In this document: positions 12,101-22,609 of the stretch, one piece after another | Numbering within the stretch: position 1 is the stretch's first letter | Layout: each line of letters opens with the position of its first letter | Source: Leptodactylus fallax | Lineage: Eukaryota; Chordata; Amphibia; Anura; Leptodactylidae | Reading direction: 5' to 3' | Assembly: GCA_947044405.1 (NCBI GenBank) | Contig: CAMRHE010000461.1 | Span: forward strand, 434,001-498,000 | Length of the DNA: 64,000 nucleotides | Position numbers and translations under genes: made by a program | The notes under the pieces: model-generated | The model's database searches: none | Told to the model about the DNA's origin: nothing | What the model saw: only the letters and a program-made list of their open reading frames with translations

Positions 12101-12471
12101 TTTTATAGCTAGTTATATATTGGCATAATATATAAATATTGGCATCATATGAAAGCTGAGAATCTCAGCTTTCTTATGATACCAGAACCATTTTTCTAGG
12201 TGGAAGAAAATACAAAGATACAGCTATTTGAAGAGACCATCCTGTTTTTATAAAAAAAAATGCTTCAGCTCTATGTACTGCATTGAGTAAGGGTGTACAT
12301 ACACTGTGTACGGCATTGCTTAGTTAGATCATTGCTGAAAGGAATTTCACTTTCTGTTTTCTATTAAAAGAAAGTTTGATAGATTAATATAGTATATTAC
12401 AAAAATGTTTATCACCCCCAACACAATAGTGAAAAAAAAAAAAAGTCAATGAAATAGGAGTTACACTTTAA

Positions 12472-13566
12472 GGTAAAAGTTATTTTGATTTAAAAAGGAA
12501 AAAAAAAAATAGATCTGCTTCTTGACAGGTCCCAGACCAAATAAAAAACAGGTGGGGGTACGATAATATTGGAGATATGATATAATAAAATATATAGGTT
12601 ATTCCAGGATAAGATATTTAACAAATAAACACGTTACCTGTCCTCTCTGTTCTGCTTCTGCCATGTTTCAGCCACAGTGTACAGAGTGACTGAAGTGGTA
12701 AACCGAGAACAATGGTAACATGTCATAAAAGTGACAATTTAACAGATAAATACCAATTAACCCTTTTTAATAGTGTCCAACCGGGACACTACATTAAGTC
12801 CAGGTGCAGGACATCTATATATACAACATATATTACCTTTAGTCGCAAGGACATATCTTATATACATTTGGATTCTACACTATCATTTAAAATTTTTATA
12901 ATAACCAGAATTTATGTTTTTTTTCATTTTTTTTTGTTTGTGTTCCTGTTCATTTCTAGAAAAGGAATACATTTGTTCAATCAAATAAATATTGAAATGT
13001 TCTAAAATAACTATGAAATGTATAAAATGCAAATATTTTTCATTCACTGTAAACATGCACTGTGATCAGTTATTCCCCACAAATATTTATGGGAAAGTAA
13101 TGAATATTTATTTTGTTCAATTGTGGATATACTCACAAATGAAAACCATAGACCTTATTTTGGAAACAGTATGCACTTACAAGAAACTGTTTGATTGTAT
13201 ATTTTCTATAATATACCATGTTTTGAGCTATTCATTGCACCTTATTACAGAGGAGTGGATTAATTGATTGTGAATAGATTTACTAATTTGGTAAGATAAA
13301 GATAAGAATTACTTGAAAATTTGCTTCACTGGTAAATAATCAATGACACACAATTATAACATGATTATACGATAATTACTGTATAAAACACAAATCTATG
13401 TGTACACTTTCACCTACAGTAGTTGAGAAAGCTACAAAAGATCGTTAAGTAATAATTTGAACACTTTGATCACTGTGAACACCAGCATTTCCAAAAATGA
13501 GCATTCATGGAACATTCTTAAAATGCTATGCAGTTAGCTGTGTTTATACATAGAACATTTTTGATG
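12472..13566. other. AT-rich spacer, no gene recognised
   Basis: Open frames at 12,712-13,267 are short, low in complexity and unlike any family I know. No terminal repeats or tail sequences were seen. This may be unique host DNA. Confidence 0.4.
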
Positions 13567-13617
13567 TATACGAGGGACCCAACCCAGAAGTAGTGACTGT
13601 GGGTCGAAATTTTGCAG

Positions 13618-14690
13618 TCAGTTCTCAACATAGTCTCGTTTGAGGGTCACACATGTATGCCATCGCTCTTGGAGTTTCATTATTCCACTGTGGTAGAACG
13701 TTCCGTCCTGGTCCTCCAAAAAGTCCTTTACGGAGTCCTTGACGGCTTCATCTGAAGGAAAATGACTTCCACCAAGGTGTCTTTTCATCTGTGGGAATAG
13801 GTGGTATTCCAAGGGAGCCAAATCAGGGGAATAGGATGGGTGCTGAAGCAGTTGGAAACCATAGGAGTGAATTGCAGCCATTGTAACAGCCGATGTGTGA
13901 ACTGGCACATTGTCCTGATGAAACAACACCCCTTTCCGGAGCATCCCTCAACGTTTTTCCTTAATTGCTGACCGCAGACAATGAATCTGAGCTGCATAAT
14001 ATTCCCCATTGATGGTTTGACCTTTCTGGAGGAATTCCAGAAGAATGACACCTTTGGAATCCCAGAACACTGATGCCATCACCTTGCCTGCGGATGAAAC
14101 CACCTTTGCCTTTTTGGGGCGTGGGGAAGTGGGATGTTTCCACTGTTTCGAGGCTTCTTTTGACTCAGGACGAAAGTGGTGTACCCAACTTTCATCCATT
14201 GTAACAAATCTGCGCAGGAAAAGTTGAATATCAGCTTCAAACAGTTTCACATTTTCCGCAGAGCGAAGTTCTCTCAGAAGTTTGTTCTCTAAAGTCAAAA
14301 GTCTTGGAACCCATTAGGCTGAAACTTTGTGCATGTTCAGCAGCTGTGTTAGGATATGGCCAACCCTCTCCACTGATTTGCCCACACATTCTGCAATGTG
14401 CTTCTGTGTCGACACGTCAATCTGCCATTACAATGGCTTGCACTTTTTGGACATTTTCATCTGTGCATGCTGTTGAGGGACGACCACTGCACGCAGCATC
14501 TTCAATTCATGTCTGGCCCAGCTTGAAATCTGCAACCCACTTTTTCACCATTGCATAAGAAGGAGCATTGCCCCTAATGTCTCCGGCATGTCCTTGTGAA
14601 TTTCCTGGGGTGTCAGTCCTTTTGTCAGAAAGTATTGAATGACTGCTCACTTTGCCGACTTCTCCATTTCCATATTTCAGCTTCACTACC
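13618..14690 (-). pseudogene. mariner transposase with frameshifts
   Basis: Read on the minus strand: an N-terminal region at 14,690-14,330 (LTKGLTPQEIHKDMPETLG, then a PSTACTDENV-like linker), the catalytic FVTMDESWVHHF at about 14,195, HQDNVPVHTS at about 13,920, and SPDLAPLEYHLFPQMKRHL at about 13,810. It ends KRDYVEN at 13,621. Mariner enzymes use D, D and a third D 34 residues later; here the third position is Glu (codon GAA, near 13,812). Several frame changes and stops mean no full protein is made. Confidence 0.85.
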
Positions 14691-14988
14691 TAACTTTAAA
14701 ATGCTGTACCTGAAATAAAAAAAATCAAAATAAATCCAGATTACTAATGAGACCTTTCAAATAACTAAATAATAATAGTCCTTTAATAGTCCCACAATGG
14801 GGAAATTCAGTGTGTTACAGCAGCAAAGATAAGCAGATGCAAATACAAATACATGTACAAGAATGTTCCAAGGTGAGAGGCGTTACATTGATAGTAGACA
14901 GACAGATAAGAAGTAGCAGAGGAGGGGGGGGGGATTTAACAGGCAGAAAGATATTTCAGTTCTCTGTGTGTAATGATCTCCACTTAAG

Positions 14989-16620
14989 TCAGTGTTGGTT
15001 GTACAGCCTAACCGCGGTGGGTAGGAAAGACTTCCAATAGCGCTCCTTCTCACACTTAGGGTGGAGCAGTCGGTCACTGACAGTACTGTGCAGCGCAATC
15101 ACGGTCTCATGCATGGGATGGGACTTCTTCTGCCGCATGGAGCTCACCACGGACAGTATCCTTCTGTCGCCCACCACCTGCACTGGGTCCAGTGGGCTCC
15201 CCAAAACAGAGCTGGCCCTTCTAATCAGCTTGTCAAGTTTATTTCTGTCCCTGTTGATATACTGCTCCCCCAGCAGGCCACTCCAAAGAAGATGGCTGAT
15301 TCCACTGGTTTAGGAGGGCATCTGCCTTTACGGAAGTCCACCACCATCTCCTTGGTCTTCCCCGCGTTAATCTTCAGGTGGTTCCGGTGGCACCAGTCCA
15401 CAAAAACCCGGTTCAGTTCTCTGTACTCCCTGTCATCATCGTCTGTGATGAGGCCTACTATTGCAGAGCCGTCAGAATACTTCTGTAGGTAGCAGCTAGA
15501 TGAGTTGCACCTAAAATCTGCAGTGTACAGTGTGAAGAGGAAAGGGGCGAGAACTGTACCCTGAGGTGCCTCCGTATTACAGATCACGGTATCTGACATA
15601 CAGTTTCGGGCTCTCACATACTGAGGTCGATTTGTGAGGTAGTCTAGGATCCAATTGGAGAGGTGGTGGTCCACTCCAGCAAGGTCCAGCTTGTCTCTCA
15701 GTAACCCGGGCTGTATGGTGTTAAAAGCACTGGAGAAATCAAAGAACATTATTCTCACCATGTTCCCTGGTTTCTCCAGGTGAAACAAAGCCCTGTGCAG
15801 AAGGTGGATGATGGCATCATCTACCCCAATGCCCGGTCAATAAGCAAACTGGAGAGGGTCTATAGCGAGGCTCACTAGAGGGAAGAGATGTGTGAGAACC
15901 AATCTCTCTAAGATCTTCATCAAGTGGGATGTCAGTGCTACAGGTCTGTAGTCGTTGAGGTCCATAGGGTGAGGTTTCTTTGGAACTGGTACCACACAAG
16001 AAGATTTCCATAATTCAGGGACTATTTCCTGCCTCAGGCTCATATTAAACATATATGTAATTATACTACACAGCTGGTCCCCACAAGTCTTAATTAGCCT
16101 TGCACTGATGTCATCTGGCCCTGTGGCTTTCCTCGCCTTGATCTTTTTCATTTCCTTCGTCACCTGGGCCCGTGTGAAGGTGAGACTTTGGTCAAATAAA
16201 GACGCATTTCTGGATTTACTGGTCTGGTGGGAAGTAGCCGCATGGGGTGAAGTTATTGTGGTGGGGGGAACTGAAGGACATGCTGCGGTGGGAGGAGCTG
16301 GTGTGTGATCAAATCTGTTGAAGAATAGGTTTAGTTCGTTAAGCCAATTAACATCTGCCTCAATCTGGCAGACAGACTGCCTATGACCCGAAATTGACTT
16401 AAGCCCCTCCCAGACCCCCCTTATGTCTTTTCTTTCCATTTGCTTTTCCATTTTTTTCCTTATAATTGGCTTTTCCCTGCCTGATTTGATGCCTCAGCTC
16501 TTTTTGTACTTCCCTCAGCCCCTCCTTATCGCTTGTCCTGAATGCCATCTTTTTCTCCTTAAGTAGTGTTTTTATATCAGAATTAATACATGGTTTGTTG
16601 TTGGAAAAGCACCTCACCAC
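14989..16620 (-). pseudogene. L2-A reverse transcriptase relic
   Basis: On the minus strand, 16,620-15,837 encodes the linker and the start of RT (KARKATGPDDISARLIKTCG, KPHPMDLNDYRPVALTSHLM). 15,788-15,225 encodes RT motif A (FFDFSSAFNTIQPGLL), GTVLAPFLFTLYTADF and the YSDGSAIVG catalytic region, where the usual second Asp of the F/Y-x-DD motif is Gly (DD becomes DG). The C-terminus at 15,204-14,989 ends FLPTAVRLYNQH. Frame breaks near 15,230 and 15,840. Remaining N-terminal codons lie at 20,454-20,640. Confidence 0.82.
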
Positions 16621-16851
16621 TTTTGTGGGTTGTGTGTTACATAGTTACATAGTAGATGAGGTTGGATGAAGACATCAGTCCATCAAGTCCAACCTATAAC
16701 CCTACAGTCCCCTACAGTGTTGATCCAGAGGAAGGCAAAAAAAAACAACCCATGAGGCTTATGCCAATTGCCCCATTTCATGGGGAAAAATTCCTTCCCG
16801 ACTCCAATCTGGCAATCAGCATAAAACCCTGGATCAACGTGCCCTTAAAAT

Positions 16852-19800
16852 CTAAAACCCATAACCTGTAATGTTGTTCTGTTCGAGAAAGGCATCCAAG
16901 CCCTCTTTGTACTTGTTCAATGAATCCACCATCACCACTTCCTGGGGCAGAGAGTTCCATAGCCTTGTTGTTCTTACTGTAAAGAATCCTCTTCTATGTT
17001 GCTGGTGAAACTTTCTCTCCTCCAGTCGTAGAGGATGTCCCCTTGACAATGTCACTGGCCTAGGGGTAAAAAGATCATTAGAAAGTTCTTTGTGCTGTCC
17101 CTTCATGTATTTGTACATTGTTATTAGATCTCCCCATAGACGTCTTTTCTCTAAACTGAATAACCGCAAGTTTGTTAATCTATCGTTGTACTCCAATCCA
17201 CACATTCCCCTAATAATTTTGGTTGCCCTTCTTTGCACTCTTTCTAGTTCGATTTTGTCTTTCTTGTATACTGGGGCCCAGAATTGTGCACAATAGTCTA
17301 CGTGTGGCCGTACAAGTGATTTGTATAGAGGCATAACTATGTTCTTGTCATGAGAATCTAGACCTCTTTTGATGCATCCCATAATTTTATTTGCCTTGGC
17401 AGCCGCTGCCTGGCACTGGTCACTAAAGGTAAGTGTAACATCTCTGCCGTTTCGGGTCTCGGCGCCGCCCTCCGCTCGCACGCTGTGGCGAAAGAGGCGT
17501 CTTCAATTTGGTTCTTTGTGTAAGCTTCTTGATGCTCAGTCTGAACACTGTCCTAGTTCTCTTCCTGTGTAAAGCCACGCCCGTGTAATTAGAAACATTT
17601 CTCTCTGGACTGCATAGAGTTAATCTCTTCCTGGCCTGAGTGATTGACAGCCTGTGTGTACCTATCAGCTCTGGGGCTGGTCCCAGACTTTCTATAAACA
17701 GGTTGTCAGCCCTCACATGGTTGCCGGTTATTGCTCTGTCTTTGCCTGCTCTCCTTGTGATATACCTTACTACTTTGTTACCTGATTTTCTGACCACTGG
17801 CTTTGACTTTGACTATTCTCTTGGATTTTGACTTTGTACTGCTTTGCTCATTTGTTACTGACCCCTTGGCTAGCTGACCTCCCTTTGTTGTTGTGCGTCT
17901 TGTCTGCGTTCTATGTGATCACTTATTATAAGGAGGGACTGTCGACGTGGTTGCTGGCTGTCACCTAGGACAGATCGGGCAAGTTAGCCAGGGACAGTGG
18001 GGGGATTCAGCTTAGGGTCCACTGTCTTGTTGTGCCCCTCCCCCCTAGTTCTACAGCAGCTTCTGGGGAATCGCTCCTCTAGTGATTCCCTTACAGTAAG
18101 CTTATTGTCCACCACAATCCCCAAGTCTTTTTCATTGGCAGTTTTACCCAGTAGTTTACTATTAAGTACATAATCATACATTTTATTTTGTCGTCCAAAA
18201 TGCATAACCTTACATTTGTCAATATTAAACTTCATTTGCCAAGTCTCGGCCCATGCTTCCAGCTTCCTTAGATCCCCTTGTAATATTCTATTATCCTCCT
18301 CATTTTTGATTACCTTACAAAGTTTAGTATCATCTGCAAATATAGACACCCTGCTTTGCAAACCGTCTACCAGGTCATTAATAAAGATATTAAACAGGAG
18401 AGGGCCCAATACTGACCCCTGTGGCACCCCACTGGTGACTGTTACCCAGTCTGAATATTTGCCATTAATAAGCACCCTCTGTTTCCTATCAGTGAGCCAG
18501 TTACGAACCCAAATGCATATGTTTTCCCCCAGTCCCAACATTCTCATTTTGCATACCAACCTTTTATGTGGTACAGTATCGAAAGCCTTTGAAAAGTCCA
18601 AATACACCACGTCCACTGCATTACCCATGTCTAGTCTTGAACTTACCTCTTCATAGAAGCTGATCAGATTAGTCTGACAGGACCGATTCCTCATAAAACC
18701 ATGCTGATTGGGTGTGATAAGATTATTTACATTGAGGTACTCCAGGACAGCATCTCTTAGAAAGCTCTCAAATATCTTACCCACCACAGAAGTCAAACTT
18801 ACTGGTCTATAGTTTCCAGGCTCACTTTTAGACCCCTTTTTGAAAATTGGCACCACATTTGCTATGCGCCAATCAAGTGGAACAGACCCAATCATTACTG
18901 AGTCCTTAAATATTAGATATAAGGGTCTGTCTATCACTGTGCATAATTCCCTCAGAACTCGGGGGTGTATGCCATCTGGACCCGGTGATTTATCTATTTT
19001 AGTGTTTTGAAGGCAGAACCGCACTTTCTCCTGGGTTAAACAGGTGACATTTAATGGAGAGTTAACATTACCCCTAATCATGTTGCTGGCCATTGAATTT
19101 TCTTGTGTAAACACCGTAGAGAAGAAGGCATTTAATAGTTGCCCTTTTTCCTCATCCTCCTCCACCATTACACACAGATTATTTTTGAGAGGGCCCACAT
19201 TGTCAGTTTTTATTCTCTTGTTATTTATGTAATTGAAGAATAATTTTGGATTATTTTTACTTTTCTTGGCAATTTTTCTCTCAGCCTCAATCTTTGCCTC
19301 CTTTATTTGTCTTTTACACAATTTATTTTTCTCTTTATAGTTTTTTAATGCTGTGTCACTACTTTCTTTTTTTAGCACTTTAAATGCTTCCTTTTTATCC
19401 CTCATTGCACTCCTTACCGTTTTAGTTAGCCATATTGGTTTTCTATGATTTCTAGCCCGCTTATTCCCATAAGGTATATGTTTTTTAGTGGTCCTATTTA
19501 GAAGGATTTGAAAATGTCCCATTTTGTTTGTGTTCCGGTCATTTTGAGGACATTGTCCCAGTTTATGCTGCTAATCTCCTCTCTTAGCTGGTTAAAATTG
19601 GCCTTCCTGAAGTTTAGTGTTTTTATTCCCCCTCTACTGAATATTTTTTTAGTGTGTACAAGAAAACTTATTATGTTATGGTCACTATTACCAAGATGAC
19701 CCCCAACCTCCACTTTTGACAATGTGTCAGGTTCGTTTGTTAAAATTAGGTCTAAAAGTGCCTCACCTCTTGTTGGGTCCTGCACTAGTTGCGATAGGTA

Positions 19801-20440
19801 ATTGTCTTTTATTACTGACAAAAACCTGTTCCCTTTGCTGGACCTGCAGGTTTCTGCCTCCCAGTTGATATCTGGGTAGTTGAAATCCCCCATAATAATG
19901 ACTTTATTGTGCTTTGCGGCCTCATCTATTTGTTTTATTAGTACATTTTCAGCTTCTTGCATTATATTTGGAGATTTATAACAAACCCCTATCAGTATTT
20001 TATTATTATTTGTTCCTCCCATAATTTCCACCCATAAGGACTCCACATATTCATTTTCCTCCCAGATATCCTCACGCAGAAGTGGCTTAAGGCAGGATTT
20101 TATGTATAAGCAAACCTCTCCCCCTTTCCTATTGGTACGCTCCTTTCTAAACATACTGCACCCCTGTATATTTACAGCCCAGTCATAGCTAGAATCCAGC
20201 CATGTCTCACTTATCCCCACCATGTCATATTTCTCTTCGAACATTATCACTTCCAGTTCCTCCATCTTGTTAGTGAGACTTCTGGCGTTAGTATACATAC
20301 ATTTCAAAGATTTATCATTATCCCTACTCTTCCACTGCCTACTGACTGTTCTAACCCCACCCCCCGCTCCATCCCCAGTTACATTATTTAGCCCTCTTTT
20401 CGTTTCTACACTATCATTCCCTCTACATCTGTTACCCTCC
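16852..20440 (-). pseudogene. CR1-B ORF2: nearly complete endonuclease-RT, one frameshift, one LTR insertion
   Basis: From about 20,440 on the minus strand the APE endonuclease reads MYTNARSLTNKMEEL, GISETWLDSS, IIMGDFNYPDINW and LGNSDHNI, all core motifs. Near 19,500-19,522 the frame shifts within TWDIFKSF-like sequence. The RT then reads through: KSPGPDGIHPRVLREL, NYRPVSLTSVVGKIFESFL, YLDFSKAFDTVPHKRL (motif A), GVPQGSVLGPLLFN and FADDTKLC (motif C, both Asp present). The solo LTR interrupts after KLTV. The C-terminal domain resumes at 17,430 and ends RLWNSLPQEVVMV and NNITGYGF near 16,852. This is the best preserved CR1 here. Confidence 0.87.
17434..18095 (+). mobile_element. Solo LTR, Gypsy-like (LTR-1)
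   Basis: The 662-bp segment begins TGTAACATC and ends CCTTACA, so it has TG...CA ends. It is flanked by a perfect 5-bp duplication GTAAG (17,429-17,433 and 18,096-18,100). CR1-A shows the uninterrupted site at about 10,014-10,022 (complement). A TATA-like TTTCTATAAAC lies near 17,689. There is no coding sequence. The T-rich stretch around 17,800-17,840 (GGCTTTGACTTTGACTATTC) resembles Gypsy LTRs known to me from frogs. This is the product of LTR-LTR recombination. Confidence 0.87.
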
Positions 20441-20711
20441 CCCCCAGTCCCTAGTTGTCCACACAAAAATTAATGTAGTCCGTTATGCAGTGTGTGAGTC
20501 CTTCTATATCTTCTCCATAAGAATCCTGCAGAACTTCCCATGCGGTTGTGTCAAAACAATCCCTCAGAGCCTCATCACTCTCCTCGGACCATATCCTCAC
20601 TGTGCGAGTGACAGCTGGTTCTCTACGTACATGTGGCTTGTATATTGCATTGCAAAACCATGTGAAAAAGATTTCATGGGTGGGCTATGAACTTTTCAGG
20701 CGCCCCTCGTA

Positions 20712-21529
20712 CTTTAAGAAAAATAAACTTATGGATTTATATAGATATAGAAATAATGCCACCATATATCTATAATTAATATAAAGGTATACAAAAAGGA
20801 TTACTGTATACCCCCCCATGAGTTTAATTGTTTTTAGCTTCCCTCCTCCTATTTGATTTGTACAGATAAATCATGTTTGCATATTTTATTTCATTTGTCA
20901 GCTAAAGCAGATTACCAGTCACCCTTGGCGGATTTTATTTCCAGTTTACTATGCAAAATAGTGTTCACAGCAAGTAATGTTACAGTTGACTAGTATGTGA
21001 TTGTCAGCATAAAAAAAATCACCAAACAGGTATATAGTGGAAGTACATGGATCATGGGACTGACTGGTCATGGGACTGACGAACATAGCCAAAATCCAAA
21101 ACAGAAGTGGGTCCAGTACAGGTGGTGTTTAAACTTAAAAAATCATTTTGATTAAATCATATTAAAACCAGTGTGTGCATCCTCTATTCCACTCCATGTG
21201 TTTCAGGCTGAGCTTAACTCATAGTGAAGCTGGAGGCTCGATGTACAAATCATTTAAAAGACAGGTCAACAAATTAAAACATGTAATGATGTCATACATC
21301 AAAACAACAAATAGTAGCTGATCCATGCAGTGCCTAATCACAATCAAATACAAGTGTCCGAAGCACAATATTAACCTTACTGTAGTGGCCATAATGGAAC
21401 ATAATGATATGATGACAAGAAATAAGTAAAATGTGTCTTCAAACCAATTAGATGAAGTTCTACATACTAACTCAATATATAGACACATTTAGACTAGGAC
21501 CCATTAAAGCAGTTCAAAAATATTTATAT
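20712..21529. other. Spacer between mariner and PLE-1
   Basis: AT-rich, with a short TATAGATATAG run near 20,740. No gene seen. The 5' end of PLE-1 cannot be placed, so part of this may be its 5' UTR. Confidence 0.35.
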
Positions 21530-21541
21530 TAATATTTACGG

Positions 21542-22609
21542 ATGAATAGGGTGCTTTGCACTAGACTGTTAAATATAGAATGGGAAATCATCGAACATAA
21601 GACTAAAAAATTAGATCGAGACCGTTTGGATTTCAGAACTAATAATATTAAATATTGGGTTAAGAACAACCCCACATCAAAATCAGATAGAGCAAACATT
21701 ATCCGTGCAGACATTAAACTGGCTACTTCCAAACCTCCTACTGGGATTTTGAACAGATTCAGACCAATTATTCATACGAAATCTATTGTACAAAAAACTA
21801 AGAACCAAGAGAGGTCCTCAACCAGGCAACACTATAGATCCCCCATCAGGTTTCCCTCAAAAAACACCGCGATCTCAATTGCAGACAGTAACACACATAT
21901 TTCCAGACACCCACAGATTAACCACGAGCCCCTGAGTTTAGAACCACGGAAAACTGATCCACTAGATATCATCAAATAACATTATCCTAAGGCAAAGAAA
22001 CTTCTTTCTTTATCATTACCAGCCACTAGTTTCAATAGTTTGCCAGCAGTCATATCTACTATTAATGCAATTACTTCAGATACATTAACTGATAAGGGAA
22101 GCAATCTCCCTTCTGCAGGGGAAAGTGATCAACTCAAGATCCCCGAAAATTCTTCCACATTTCATACTGTTAATCGTCTTCAAAGTGACTCATCTACCAC
22201 ATGTGAGTTAGAAGACTCATTAATTACAGTTTACAATACCCCTCTTTCTATGACTCAAATTGAAAGGGCTTTAGGAAATACTGATAGTATAGTTGACAAT
22301 GTCCCCAACAATATCACATGTAACAATACCTCTGTGTCTTTTTTAGGTCTACCCTCAACTATCACCCCCCTTACGACGTATCACATTCGGGAATCACCAC
22401 TCATCAACAAAATATCCGACTACTACACACCGATCAGTCAAAAAAGGAAATTAGAGACAATCACAAATCCTCCTCCATTACAACAAGGAGAAAGAGAGGT
22501 TCAAGGGGCAAAAAGACCCAATCTAAAGTTGGATCTGGAGCCTTTTCAGAATCCCAACGGAAAGGTAAACAGCAAACTAACATCTTCAATCTCTCAAAAT
22601 ACACCCTGA
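21542..22609 (+). pseudogene. PLE-1 upstream coding region (N-terminal part of the RT protein or separate ORF)
   Basis: One frame is open from 21,542 to 22,609 except for a TAA at about 21,977. The product is Ser/Thr/Asn-rich with no catalytic motif I know. A block near 22,250-22,430 (SMTQIERAL, then PLTTYHIRESPLINKISDYY) is matched by SMTQKEHAL ... PVATYNIREIPLYKKISAYY in PLE-2 at 41,911-41,663. This region is therefore really coding and under constraint within the family. A Lys/Arg-rich stretch follows in the next frame (about 22,480-22,570), leading into the RT start FNLSKYTLNKSEVSLLS. The change of frame there is one frameshift. Confidence 0.65.

Larger units (their letters stand above)
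5767..12467. mobile_element. TTAA-flanked foldback element, host of a multi-level nest
   Basis: TTAA is present at 5763-5766 and 12468-12471. The ends are inverted (AGTGTAACTCC inward from each side), and both continue into a T-run followed by CNCTATTGTGT. The right half contains a long internal hairpin: CCACCTAGAAAAATG at about 11,911 pairs with its complement near 12,196, and a TAACTAATGATATCTCAGATTAT-like arm pairs with its partner near 11,975. Without the insertion the element would be about 0.74 kb, so it is a large foldback MITE with no coding. Tc1-A was inserted into its left arm at 5933. Confidence 0.72.
16639..20453 (-). mobile_element. CR1-like LINE CR1-B
   Basis: The 3' end, read on the minus strand, carries GGTTGGACTTGATGGACTGA-like tail sequence next to TACTATGTAACTATGT at 16,639. 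The 5' end is at about 20,453. It lies in L2-A: the two L2 halves join to the sequence seen intact in L2-B near 31,400-31,440. At most 3 bp (GTT) is duplicated, as is usual for CR1. It contains a solo LTR at 17,434-18,095. Confidence 0.88.
14765..20643 (-). mobile_element. L2-like LINE L2-A, 5'-truncated, split by CR1-B
   Basis: The 3' tail, read on the minus strand, is CTGAATTTCCCCATTGTGGG, then TATTAAAGGACTATTATTATT, the L2 form of ending. Body sequence matches L2-B (30,961-33,507) closely over its length. Coding sequence runs 14,989-16,638 and resumes at 20,454-20,640 on the far side of CR1-B. The 5' end abuts mariner sequence at about 20,641. Confidence 0.85.
13571..20709 (-). mobile_element. 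mariner transposon, host of the second nest
   Basis: TA precedes CGAGGG at 13,571, and CCCTCG is followed by TA at 20,710-20,711. These are the two inverted ends of one mariner. Its transposase reads on the minus strand from about 14,690. The rest of the 5' UTR and the right terminal repeat reappear at 20,641-20,709, after the inserted L2-A. Without the insertion it is about 1.27 kb, a normal mariner length. Confidence 0.83.

Noticed and set aside
12712..13267. Two overlapping open frames of about 90 codons
   Set aside because: AT-rich chance frames, Lys/Ile/Phe-rich without pattern.
15061..15492. 143-codon plus-strand frame
   Set aside because: Antisense of the L2-A reverse transcriptase.
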